Shown here piece after piece: positions 1 to 8,327 of a DNA stretch of 64,000 nucleotides; the stretch's first letter is position 1; every line of letters begins with the position of its first letter. The position numbers were made by a program, and so were the translations under genes. The stretch covers positions 124,001 to 188,000 of the forward strand of contig CAWDLI010000017.1 in NCBI GenBank assembly GCA_963803245.1. Direction: 5' to 3'. Source of the stretch: JACVRW01 sp963803245 (GTDB taxonomy: Bacteria > Actinomycetota > Thermoleophilia > Solirubrobacterales > Thermoleophilaceae). Under the pieces are notes generated by a model that saw only the letters and a program-made list of their open reading frames with translations, ran no database searches and was not told the origin of the DNA.

Positions 1-63
1 GACGATCGAGTCGCCGGTCTCCACGCGGTATTGCTTACCGCCTACTTTTACGATCGCGTACAT
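1..63 (-). CDS. rplU: 50S ribosomal protein L21, N-terminal fragment
   Basis: The window edge cuts this gene, leaving the first 21 codons. The translation begins MYAIVKVGGKQYRVETGD, the highly conserved start of bacterial L21, a 23S rRNA-binding protein of the large subunit. The start is the ATG whose complement lies at 61-63. No good Shine-Dalgarno sequence precedes it. The gene follows the DMT transporter on the same strand after a 42-bp gap that contains a GC-rich hairpin. In many actinobacteria rplU follows rng and precedes rpmA and obg, so those genes probably lie just outside the window. Confidence 0.9.
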   Translation of the reverse strand, partial: MYAIVKVGGKQYRVETGDSIV

Positions 64-73
64 GAAGAGGAAA

Positions 74-95
74 GGCGCCGCGAGGCTCGGGCGCC
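74..95 (-). promoter_or_regulatory. GC-rich hairpin in the rplU leader
   Basis: Two copies of the self-complementary hexamer GGCGCC (74-79 and 90-95) flank a 10-base loop. Read on the minus strand, the stem is followed by TTTCC just before the rplU ATG. It could be a weak terminator for the upstream transporter gene or a leader structure controlling L21. The sequence shows only the inverted repeat, and in such GC-rich DNA short stems also arise by chance. Confidence 0.3.
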
Positions 96-105
96 GGAGG
101 CGAGT

Positions 106-1017
106 CTAGCGATCGGCCGGGGCCGCGGCAGGGCCCTGCACCCGGCTCCCCAGACCCATTCCCTGAGCGAGCATCAGCCCGGCGGCCACGAGCCCGGCGC
201 CCGCGGCGGCACGCGCGGTGACCGGCTCCGAGTACAGCGCCGCGCCGAACGCGAGCGCTCCGAATGGCAGCAGCATCGCGAGGAAGGACGTCGAGCGCGC
301 GCTGATCTGCCGCAGCAGCACCGTGAGGATCACGAACGCGATCGCCGAGCCCGCGATCGCCAGGTACGCGATCGATCCCAGCGACTCGCCGGTCCAGGCG
401 AACTCGCCCCAGTCCTCGGTCGTTCCGGACACCACGAGCAGCAGCAAACCGCCCCCGAGCATCGCCCAGCCGTTCAGGACCACGGCGTCGAGGTGGGCCG
501 CGCGGAGCTTGATGGCCACGTTCCCCGCCGAGGCGCCGAGCGGGGAGAGCAGCAGGGCCAGCGCCCCCGCCCAGGCCAGGTCGTCGCTCCCGAGGTCGAG
601 GCTCTCGACGAACGCGAGGGCCAGCCCCGCGATCGCGATGAGCACGCCGGCGAACAGCCGAGGGTGCACCGGCTCGTCCGGGAGGAGCACACCGCCGATC
701 AGCGCGGTGTAGAGCGGCAGCACGCCGAAGAGCACCGCGGCGAGCCCGGACGGGATGTGCTGCTCCCCCCAGTACACGAGCCCGTACGCGAACGCGAACG
801 GCAGCAGCGCCAGCAGCGCCGCCAGGCCGGGATCGGTGCGCAGCGAGCGTCGCCTCGCCAGTGTGATGCCGAGCAGCACGAGGCCCGCGAATGCGAAGCG
901 GGCGCCCGCCCCGAGGAGCGGCGGACAGTCCTCGAGCCCGATCTTGATGGCCACCCAGGTGCTCGACCAGATGAGGACGAGGAAGAGGTATAGGGCGAGA
1001 ACGGCCGGGCGACTCAC
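106..1017 (-). CDS. DMT-superfamily (EamA) transporter
   Basis: A 303-residue integral membrane protein with about ten hydrophobic segments in two similar halves, as expected for two EamA domains. The first helix carries the familiar IWSSTWVAIKIGL pattern, where EamA proteins usually have a W/SSF/TWVAIK-like motif. Members export amino acids, metabolites or drugs across the inner membrane, and the substrate cannot be predicted here. The start chosen is the GTG at 1017, directly before the first hydrophobic helix. It is read toward rplU and away from the divergent Clp-N gene. Two other EamA genes occur in this window (near 53.0 kb and 56.4 kb). Confidence 0.85.
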   Translation of the reverse strand: MSRPAVLALYLFLVLIWSSTWVAIKIGLEDCPPLLGAGARFAFAGLVLLGITLARRRSLRTDPGLAALLALLPFAFAYGLVYWGEQHIPSGLAAVLFGVLPLYTALIGGVLLPDEPVHPRLFAGVLIAIAGLALAFVESLDLGSDDLAWAGALALLLSPLGASAGNVAIKLRAAHLDAVVLNGWAMLGGGLLLLVVSGTTEDWGEFAWTGESLGSIAYLAIAGSAIAFVILTVLLRQISARSTSFLAMLLPFGALAFGAALYSEPVTARAAAGAGLVAAGLMLAQGMGLGSRVQGPAAAPADR

Positions 1018-1176
1018 GGGTGTGGTTGACGCTAGCGGCTGCCCTCTTGCGTTTCGGGTTCGGGGCTTGCGCTCCGGCGTCCAGCCGTCGCCGCCCCGAC
1101 GCGGGCGTCACCTGCCCCATCTCCCCGTGTGTCTTCTTGTTCCGAAGCGGGACTGCGGTCGTAGCATTGGTTCGGG

Positions 1177-1890
1177 ATGTTCGAGCGGTTTACCGAGGGC
1201 TCGCGGCGGACGGTCGTGCTGGCGCAGGAGGAGGCGCGGTTGCTCGATCACAAGTACATCGGGACCGAGCATCTGCTCGCGGGCCTGATGCGCGTGGAGG
1301 ACGGCATCGGCGCCCAGGTCCTCGCCGAGATGGGCGTCCGGCTCGAGGAGGTGCGCCTCCAGATCGTGAGGATCGTCGGACGCGGCGAGAAGGGCGGGTC
1401 CGGCCAGATCCCGTTCACCCCGCGGGCGAAGAAGGTGCTCGAGCGCTCGCTGGCCGCGGCGCAGTCGCTGAGCATGGACATGATCGGGACCGAGCACATA
1501 CTGCTCGGCCTGACCCGTGAGACCGACGGCGTGGCGGCGCGCATCCTGCTCGACCTGGGCGCGGCGCCGACGGACGTGCCCCACCGCGTGCTGCTCGTGC
1601 TCGGCCACCCACGGGCGCTCGCGGAGGAGGCGGCCCACGCCACGAGGCGCCTGCGAACCATCGAAGACCAGCTCTCGCTGTTCGACAGCCGGGAGCAGGT
1701 TGCCCGGATCGTGGGCGAGGCATCCGACACCTCCGAGGCCGTGCGGGAGCTCAGCCGGCTACTCGACCTCGGACCCGGTCAGGCCGAGGCCCTCCTCGAG
1801 CTGCGCGTGGCCGACTGGACGCTGGCGGAGCGGGGTCGCCTGGAGCAGGAGCGCGACAGGCTTCGCGCCCTGCTCGGCAGCGACAACTGA
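1177..1890 (+). CDS. Clp N-terminal-domain protein with GyrA-like C-terminal segment
   Basis: A 237-residue protein with no ATPase domain. Residues 1-145 hold two Clp_N repeats: the first starts MFERFTEGSRRTVVLAQEEA and contains YIGTEHLLAGL, the second contains MIGTEHILLGL. This is the substrate/adaptor-binding domain of ClpA/ClpC. Residues about 180-235 (LGPGQAEALLELRV, followed by a leucine-rich coiled coil) resemble the GyrA/ParC segment LSEIQAQAILDMRL at the end of the gyrase A coiled coil. The protein may be a stand-alone adaptor or a competitor for Clp partners, and that is inference. The ATG at 1177 begins exactly at the Clp_N domain. It converges on rng with only a 7-bp gap. Confidence 0.75.
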   Translation: MFERFTEGSRRTVVLAQEEARLLDHKYIGTEHLLAGLMRVEDGIGAQVLAEMGVRLEEVRLQIVRIVGRGEKGGSGQIPFTPRAKKVLERSLAAAQSLSMDMIGTEHILLGLTRETDGVAARILLDLGAAPTDVPHRVLLVLGHPRALAEEAAHATRRLRTIEDQLSLFDSREQVARIVGEASDTSEAVRELSRLLDLGPGQAEALLELRVADWTLAERGRLEQERDRLRALLGSDN

Positions 1891-1897
1891 ACTCCGC

Positions 1898-3772
1898 CTA
1901 CGACGAAGACTCCGCCGGCTTCTTCCTACGCCCCCGCCCTCCGCGGCGTCCGCGGCGGCGCCTCGGGGCGTCGCCGTCGGCGTCGGGCGAGCCGGACTCC
2001 ATGCCCGGAGGCGGGTTCACCAGCGAGGCCTGCGCGGCCGAGCGGTCCACCTTGTCGATCCGAACGAGCGTCTTCTCGCCCACGAGCCGTGCGGCGCCGG
2101 ACACCGACACGATGTAGCCGTCGAGCTTGGCCACCGCGTCGTCGTCGTTGTACATGTGCGGCTCTTCGATCGAGACGAGCACCTCCTCGCCCTCGCGGAA
2201 CGGCAGTGCGCGCTCCTCGACCTCCTCATGGGTGCCTTCCAGCACCACCTCGAAGGAGTCGATCGGCAGCGCCTCCGTGCCCTCGAAGTGGAAGTGGCGG
2301 CCGGTCTCCTGCTCGAGCTCCGCGATCGGGCCCGGCATTCCGTGCGCGCCCACCAGCTTCGAAGCGACCTTCGGGTTGACCCGGATCAAGAAGGCGGGCG
2401 AGTCGGGCCGCTCCGCGGCCAGGTCGCGCAGCTCGCGGTCCACGTCGATCGCCACGGTCTCCTCGGAGAGCACCACGCCCTCGCCGTCGCAGACCGGGCA
2501 GGTCTTGGTGAGGATCTCGCGCACGCCGTCCGTCACGTTCTGACGCGTCATCTCCACCAGCCCGAGCGGCGAGATCTCGACCACGTAGGTCTTGGTGCGG
2601 TCCTCGTCGAGCGACTTGCGCAACGTCTTCAGCACGGCATCCCGGTTACGGGCGCGCGCCATGTCGATGAAGTCGATGACGATGATCCCGCCGATGTCGC
2701 GGAGGCGGAGCTGCTTGACCACCGCGTCCGCGGCCTCGAGGTTCGTGCGCGTGATGGTGTCCTCGAGCTTCGCGCCCTTGCCGCGACCGGTGAACGAGCC
2801 GGAGTTGACGTCGATCACCGTCATCGCCTCGGCGTAGTCGATCATCAGGTAGCCGCCGCTCGGCAGGTCCACCCGGCGCCGCAGCACCGACTGAATCGCC
2901 TCCTCGACGTTGTAGCGCTCGAACAGCGGCTCGTCGTCGGTGTAGAACTCGAGCCGCTCGAGCAGCTCCGGAGCCGTGCGGTTGAAGAACGACTCGAGGC
3001 GGTGGTGCTGCTTCTGCTCGTCGACGATCGCCCGCTCGAACTCGCCGGAGAAGATGTCGCGCGCCACGCGCACCGACAGGTCGGCCTCCTGGAAGACCAT
3101 CGCCGGCGCCGTCGTCTCCGTGCCGCGCTGCTGCAGCACGTCGTGGAGCTTGTGCAGGTACTTGATCTCGCGATCGAAGTCCTCGCGCTTCGCTCCCTGG
3201 GCCGCGGTGCGAACAATCGCGCCACCACCGCGCAGGTCGATCTTGCCGGCGGCCCTGCGGAGGCGGTCACGCTCCTTGTCATCGAGCCTGCGGGACACGC
3301 CCACACCCTCGCCCTGCGGCACGTACACGAGGTACCGGCCCGCAATCGAGAGCTGCATGGACAGGCGGGGACCCTTGGTCTTGAGCGGATCCTTGATCGC
3401 CTGCACCAGGATCTCCTGCCCTGGCTTGAGCACCTCGCCGATGCGCTTGCCCTTGGTGCGGCCGGAGCGCCCGCGACGTGCGAGCTCGACCCCCGGGAAG
3501 ACCAGGTCGTCCGCGTGGAGGAAGCCGTTCTTGTCGAGGCCGATGTCCACGAAGGCGGCCTCGAGGCCGGGCAGGACGTTGTCGACCTTGCCCTTGTAGA
3601 TGTTTCCGACGATCGAACGGTTGCCGCGTCGCTCTATGTAGAGCTCCGCGACGCGCCAGTCGTCGCCCTGCTTCTGCCGCCCGTCTCTAGAGCCGGAGGG
3701 AGTTCCCTCCGCCTCGAGGATGGCGACTCTTGTTTCGCCACGGTCCACCGTGACGAGCAACTGCTTCTTCAA
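1898..3772 (-). CDS. rng: Ribonuclease E/G family endoribonuclease
   Basis: A 624-residue protein of the RNase E/G family, which processes rRNA and decays mRNA. An S1 RNA-binding domain starts near residue 45 (NIYKGKVDNVLPGLEAAFVD). The DNase I-like catalytic part follows, with the metal-binding aspartates in VIDVNSGS and IIVIDFIDM. The Zn-link is CPVCDGEG. The C-terminus has a TRAM-like stretch (LDGYIVSVSGAARLVGEKTL) and an arginine/glycine-rich tail that may bind RNA. The start is a TTG at 3772 with AGAGG about 8 bases upstream. It lies 17 bp downstream of rodA, and so probably belongs to the cell-shape operon, as in other actinobacteria. Confidence 0.93.
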   Translation of the reverse strand: MKKQLLVTVDRGETRVAILEAEGTPSGSRDGRQKQGDDWRVAELYIERRGNRSIVGNIYKGKVDNVLPGLEAAFVDIGLDKNGFLHADDLVFPGVELARRGRSGRTKGKRIGEVLKPGQEILVQAIKDPLKTKGPRLSMQLSIAGRYLVYVPQGEGVGVSRRLDDKERDRLRRAAGKIDLRGGGAIVRTAAQGAKREDFDREIKYLHKLHDVLQQRGTETTAPAMVFQEADLSVRVARDIFSGEFERAIVDEQKQHHRLESFFNRTAPELLERLEFYTDDEPLFERYNVEEAIQSVLRRRVDLPSGGYLMIDYAEAMTVIDVNSGSFTGRGKGAKLEDTITRTNLEAADAVVKQLRLRDIGGIIVIDFIDMARARNRDAVLKTLRKSLDEDRTKTYVVEISPLGLVEMTRQNVTDGVREILTKTCPVCDGEGVVLSEETVAIDVDRELRDLAAERPDSPAFLIRVNPKVASKLVGAHGMPGPIAELEQETGRHFHFEGTEALPIDSFEVVLEGTHEEVEERALPFREGEEVLVSIEEPHMYNDDDAVAKLDGYIVSVSGAARLVGEKTLVRIDKVDRSAAQASLVNPPPGMESGSPDADGDAPRRRRGRRGGRGRRKKPAESSS

Positions 3773-3789
3773 GTTGAAGACCTCTCATG

Positions 3790-4956
3790 TCAGAGGCCCT
3801 TCACCGTGGCCGTCTCGCGCGCTCGCGCGTAGATCGACTGCATCACGCCAAGGGCCATGAAGGTAACGAGCACCGACGAGCCGCCGTAAGACATCAGGGG
3901 CAGGGGAACGCCGGTGATGGGCATGATTCCTATGGTCATGCCCACGTTGACGAAGACCTGGAACATGAGCATCGCGGTGATGCCACCGGCGATCAGTGCG
4001 CCGTACAGGTTCTTGGACATCGTCAGGATTCGGAGTGCTCTCCAGATCAGGAGCGCGAACAGGGACAGAACCAATGCCGCCCCTACAAAGCCGAGCTCTT
4101 CGCCTACCACCGAGAATATGAAGTCGGTGTGGTGCTCCGGTAGGAAGTCTAGTCGCGTCTGCGTCGCTTGGTCTCCGCGGCCGGTTTTTCCCCCGGATCC
4201 GATCGCGGTCAGCGACTGGTTGATCTGGTAGCCCTCTTTCTTGGGGTTGTTGGTTGGATTGAGGAACGCCGTGAGGCGATCCACCTGGTACGGCTTGAGC
4301 ACCTCTACGCCGACGGCGGGGGCCGCGACGAGCACTATCGCCACCGCGGCCACGGCAATCGCACCCAGCGCCGCGAAATGGGTCCACTTGGTCCCGGCCA
4401 CGAACAGCACCGCAAGGGCGATCGCGAGGTACACGAGTCCCGAGCCGAGGTCGGGCTGGCCGATCACGAGCATCGCCGGAATCAGTGTCAACAGCATGAT
4501 CCTGCTCGTGGTCTCGCGATCGTCCAGACGTCTCATCCTGTCGACCACGAAGCCCGACAGCGATAGCACCAGCAACAGCTTTCCCAGCTCGGAGGCCTGG
4601 AAGTTGATGAAGCCGAGCTCGATGGCGCGCTTCGAGCCACGCGCGGAGAACCCGAGCCCGTAGACCAGCAGGATGAAGCCGATCATCGCGCCGTAGATGC
4701 CGATCTTCCATTCCCGCAGGCGGGAGTAGTCGAAGCGCGAGATGATCAGCATGAGGAGGATCCCCACCCCGGCGTAGCCGGCCTGGCGCATCACGTAGTA
4801 GTTCGGATCGCCGGCGATGTCGTCCTGTGTGGCCGTGCCGACGACGTACAGGCTCGCCGCGCTCAGGCCGAGCGTGGCCAGGAGCAGCAGCGGGTCGAGC
4901 GGCAGGACGCGCACCCCGCGCTCGCGGAAGTCGGTGACCGGCGAGGCGGCTGACAT
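3790..4956 (-). CDS. rodA: Peptidoglycan glycosyltransferase RodA
   Basis: A 388-residue SEDS-family membrane protein that polymerises lipid II during rod-shaped growth, in partnership with PBP2. It has about ten hydrophobic segments and the SEDS signatures HHTDFIFSVVGEELGFVG and GVPLPLMSYGGSS. The start is the ATG at 4954-4956, which overlaps an out-of-frame TGA (complement 4956-4958) that is the likely natural stop of mrdA, giving a TGATG junction. As read, the PBP2 frame runs straight into RodA because of an extra base near 4989, so the two look like one fused protein. The overlap makes two coupled genes more likely. Confidence 0.9.
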   Translation of the reverse strand: MSAASPVTDFRERGVRVLPLDPLLLLATLGLSAASLYVVGTATQDDIAGDPNYYVMRQAGYAGVGILLMLIISRFDYSRLREWKIGIYGAMIGFILLVYGLGFSARGSKRAIELGFINFQASELGKLLLVLSLSGFVVDRMRRLDDRETTSRIMLLTLIPAMLVIGQPDLGSGLVYLAIALAVLFVAGTKWTHFAALGAIAVAAVAIVLVAAPAVGVEVLKPYQVDRLTAFLNPTNNPKKEGYQINQSLTAIGSGGKTGRGDQATQTRLDFLPEHHTDFIFSVVGEELGFVGAALVLSLFALLIWRALRILTMSKNLYGALIAGGITAMLMFQVFVNVGMTIGIMPITGVPLPLMSYGGSSVLVTFMALGVMQSIYARARETATVKGL

Positions 4957-6829
4957 CAGTCGGAGGAGCCTCCGCCCTCGACGAGCTTGGTCCTCGTTGA
5001 CGTTGAAGAGCGCCGCCAGGATGCGGCGCGCCATCGGGGCCGCGGTATCGGCGCCGAAGCCGCCCGCCTCGTCGGTCACTGCGACGACGTACTTGGGGCT
5101 GGGCCAGGGCGCGAGCGCCACGTACCAGGACTGGTCGGCGCGGCCGGCCCCCTTCTCGGCGGTGCCCGTCTTGCCTGCGATCTGGATCGGGAAGTCCTGG
5201 AACACCTCGGTCGAGGTGCCGCCCGGCGCGCTCGCGGCGCCGCGCAGCCCTTCGAGGATCGCCTCGCGATACTCGGGCTTGATGTTCAGGCGCCTGGCGG
5301 TGGGCGCTTCGAGCTGCTGGATCGCGCGCCCGGACGAGTCCTCGATACGCTGGCCGAGGCGCGGCCGCAGCACACGGCCGCCGTTCGCGATCGTCGCGTA
5401 GGCCACGGCCATCTGGAGCGGGTCGGCCTGCAGGTCGCCCTGGCCCACCGAGAGGTTGACGTTGTGGCCCGGGGTCCACGGCTCCAGGGTGTCGCCCGCC
5501 TTGTAGAGCGCATTGCGCCACTTCGGCGTGGGCAGGAGGCCGGGAAGCTCCTCGGGCAGGTCGATCCCGGTGTTGCGGCCGATCCCGAGCCGGCGCGCCC
5601 AGTGCTGCAGCCCCAGGCCGTCGCCGCTGCTGTTGAGCTGGTCGCCGAGCTGGTAGAAGAACACGTCGCTCGACACGGTGAGCGCCTGGCGGAGCGCGAG
5701 CGTTCCGTGCGCCACCTTCCCGGCGTTCTCGAAGACGGTGTCGCCCACGGTGTACGAGCCGGGGTCGTAGAGCGGCGTGTCGGGCGTGATGAGCCCGCCC
5801 TCGAGCGCCGCCACGGCCGTCACCAGCTTGAAGGTGGACCCGGTGGGATAGAGGCCCTGGATGGCGCGATTGGTGAGCGGCGACCCGTTGTCCTCGTCCT
5901 GGAGGCGAGCGTACTCGCGCTTCTTGATGCCCTTCGAGAAGATGTTGGGGTCGAACGACGGCTCCGAGCCCAGGCCGAGCATCTCGCCTGTCTTGATGTT
6001 CATGACCGCGAACGCGCCGCGCCCGGTCCCACCGGAGAGCGCCTCCTCGCCGGCCTCCTGCACGTCCAGGTCCACCGACAGGCGTAGCTGGCGACCCTGC
6101 ACCGCCTCCTTCTTCGAGAGGCGCCGGTTCAGGTTCCCCATCGCGTCGACCTGGAGCCGACTCGCTCCGTTCCTGCCCCGCAGGTAGCGGTCGTACTGGC
6201 AGCTCGATGCCGGTCTGGCCCACCCGGTCGCCGAGGTCCACGTCCCGGTAGCGCGGATCCTTCTCCTGCTCCGGATTCAGCTCGCCGACCGTGCCGAACA
6301 GGTGGGCGCCGATCTCGTGGTGGGGGTAGGCGCGCAGGAACACCCGCTCCACGTCCGCGCCCCGGAAGTCGTCGCCGTGCTCGAGCAGGTACCACCCGAT
6401 CTCCTCGGGCACGTCCTGCTTGACCGTGACGGTGGAGTAGGGAAGGGCGCTCAGCTGCGGCTCGACGTCGCGCGCGATCGCTCGCGGCCGCTCGTCGAGC
6501 AGCTTCCCGAGGCGCCGGTAGAGCGCACGCCGCTCGTCGATGTCCTCGGGCAGCCTGTCGGGCGAGAGCACGACCGCCATCGACGGGCGGTTGTCCACCA
6601 GCTTGCGGCCGTCGCGGTCCACGATCTCGCCGCGCGGCGCCTGGACCTTGATCTCGCGCACCCGGTTGTCGCGCGCCTCCGCGAGGTAGCGGTCGCCGGA
6701 GAGCACCTGCAGGTACCAGAGCCGGAAGAAGATGACGGCGAACGCCACCAGCGCGATGCCGCCGATCAGCGCCACCCGCACGGCGAGCTGAGGCGTGAGC
6801 GTCGGGCGCCTGTCGTCGTCGAGGTACAT
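4956..6829 (-). CDS. mrdA: Penicillin-binding protein 2 (frameshifted as read)
   Basis: A class B PBP, the transpeptidase that crosslinks peptidoglycan for elongation. An N-terminal membrane anchor (residues about 18-40) is followed by the pedestal domain and the transpeptidase, with STFK (nucleophile serine), SSD and KTGTAEKG. Two one-base shifts disrupt it. Near 6198 the frame breaks after GQTGIE; removing one G of a GG pair gives LQYDRYLRG, as in homologues. Near 4989 removing one G gives an ending DKLVEGGGSSD and a stop overlapping the rodA ATG. The span is 1874 bp; minus two bases it is 624 codons, a normal PBP2 length. The start ATG overlaps the mreD stop (ATGA). Confidence 0.88.
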
Positions 6830-7407
6830 CAGATCTCGAGGCCGCGCAGACCGAGCGGCCCGGTGGCGCGCGGCGCCTGGCGGCGGCGGCCGAGCTCGAT
6901 CGGGTCGACCACGAGCGAGGGCCGGAGCACTCGGCGGATGCCCACGAACACCGGGATCGCGAGCAGGGCGTTGAGGATCACCGTCACGACCATCTCGCGG
7001 ATCACGAACGGGCTGACGCGCGCGCCGACGTCGAGCATGAACGACACGGCGGCGAAGGTGAGCACCCAGCCCGCGGTGGCGGCGGCACCCACCGGTACCG
7101 GCGTGAGGCCGTGGCTCGGGTCGCGCACCTCGCGGAACCGGCCGACCGAATAGCCCACGGCCGTGAGCACCAGCGAGGAGACGCCCATGGTCGCGCCGGT
7201 GACCAGGTCGAGCAGGAACCCGGCGAAGAAGCCCGCGCTGCAGCCGGAGATGCTGCCCGCGTAGTAGCCGATCGCCGCGACCGTGAGCACCACGAGGTCC
7301 GCCTGGCCTCCGAAGATGGTCGTCTGGCTCACGGCCGACACCTGGAGGATCACGGCCAGCAGCAGCAGGCCGCCGACCCGCACGATCGCCAGTGGGGAGA
7401 GGATCAC
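6829..7407 (-). CDS. mreD: Rod shape-determining protein MreD
   Basis: A 192-residue membrane protein with five or six hydrophobic segments, a typical MreD length. It contains the weakly conserved motif GYYAGSISGCSAGFFAGFLLD, matching the GxxxG-rich second and third helices of MreD. MreD works in the elongasome with MreC, RodA and PBP2. The start is a GTG at 7407 that overlaps the mreC stop (GTGA), and its own stop overlaps the mrdA ATG, so the operon is translationally coupled throughout. Identity rests on hydropathy and position more than on strong motifs. Confidence 0.85.
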   Translation of the reverse strand: MILSPLAIVRVGGLLLLAVILQVSAVSQTTIFGGQADLVVLTVAAIGYYAGSISGCSAGFFAGFLLDLVTGATMGVSSLVLTAVGYSVGRFREVRDPSHGLTPVPVGAAATAGWVLTFAAVSFMLDVGARVSPFVIREMVVTVILNALLAIPVFVGIRRVLRPSLVVDPIELGRRRQAPRATGPLGLRGLEI

Positions 7408-8303
7408 GGAGTGGAGCCCTCCGGCAGCGCGGCGGCCTGAGCGTTCTCCGGCCGGCGCGTGAGCACCTGCACGATGTCGAAGCGCCGCAGGTTGGCGAAC
7501 GGCTCGATGTGCACGCGCTGATACTGCTCGAACTCGTCCAGGTCCACCTCGGTGACTTTCCCGATCGGGATTCCGCGCGGGAAGAGCGATTCCACCTTCG
7601 AGGAGGTGAACCCGGAGGTGACGACCGTCGTGTCCTCCGTCACCCGGCGGTCGCCCTCGATCAGGTCCAGCAGCAGATCGTTGGGATTGCCGACCAGCGG
7701 GCGGACCACGCCACTGGCGCCCGCCGGCATGACCTGGGCGGTGACCGCGCTCGACGCGTCCGTGATCAGTCGGACCTCGGCGGTGCCGCCGGTGACCTGC
7801 GTGACCTTGCCCACCAGGCCCCTCGCCGCAATGACCGGCTGGTCCACGCGCAGCCCGTCGCTCGAGCCCTTGTCGATCTTGACGCTCGAGTACCAGACCG
7901 TCGGGGCGCGCGCGATCACGCGCGCGGTCACGGGCCGGGTGCCCGTGGGGAACACGTCCTCGCGATGCAGACCCACGAGCTGGCTGAGCTGGGCGGCGTC
8001 GCGCTCGGCCGTCTGCGCCCGCGCCAGCTGTGAGCGCAGCCGCTCGACCTCGCTCCTGAGCTCCTTGTTGTCGCCCTTTGCGTCGAAGGTGTCGCCGACC
8101 CAGCCGAACAGGTCGCGCACGGGCTTGAGCGCCCGGCTCGCGCCGGTCTCGACCGGGGCGAAGGCCTCCTGGGCGCCGCGCTGGAAGGCGTGGAAGAAGC
8201 CCCCGCCGGACTCGCCGAAGTAGGCGGTGAGCACCGCGATGGAGAGCGCCACGAATACCGCAAGCGCCGCCCTCCTACGGCGGACCACCTTCTTGTCGAA
8301 CAC
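7404..8303 (-). CDS. mreC: Rod shape-determining protein MreC
   Basis: A 299-residue protein with one N-terminal membrane helix (residues about 12-28), a coiled coil (ELRSEVERLRSQLARAQ) and a periplasmic-type beta domain. This is the standard MreC layout. The beta domain includes VTARVIARAPTVWYSSVKIDKG and GLVGKVTQV, which match conserved MreC segments. MreC links MreB filaments to the PBP2-RodA synthase and activates it. The start is a GTG at 8303. It lies 24 bp downstream of mreB and overlaps mreD by four bases. Confidence 0.92.
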   Translation of the reverse strand: MFDKKVVRRRRAALAVFVALSIAVLTAYFGESGGGFFHAFQRGAQEAFAPVETGASRALKPVRDLFGWVGDTFDAKGDNKELRSEVERLRSQLARAQTAERDAAQLSQLVGLHREDVFPTGTRPVTARVIARAPTVWYSSVKIDKGSSDGLRVDQPVIAARGLVGKVTQVTGGTAEVRLITDASSAVTAQVMPAGASGVVRPLVGNPNDLLLDLIEGDRRVTEDTTVVTSGFTSSKVESLFPRGIPIGKVTEVDLDEFEQYQRVHIEPFANLRRFDIVQVLTRRPENAQAAALPEGSTP

Positions 8304-8327
8304 GCTGCGCCCTCTCGCGCGGCGGGA

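Noticed and set aside
1138..1168. A sigma-70 promoter TTGTTC...TAGCAT before the Clp-N gene
   Set aside because: The 19-base spacing is long and one half-match in this region is expected by chance.
1517..3832. A 771-codon plus-strand open frame opposite rng
   Set aside because: It is a shadow of the high third-position GC of rng, which has full catalytic motifs. The plus-strand translation is arginine/alanine-rich and without domains.
3790..6141. A natural PBP2-RodA fusion protein
   Set aside because: Two single-base corrections give a normal PBP2 whose TGA overlaps the rodA ATG; the fusion is better explained by indels.
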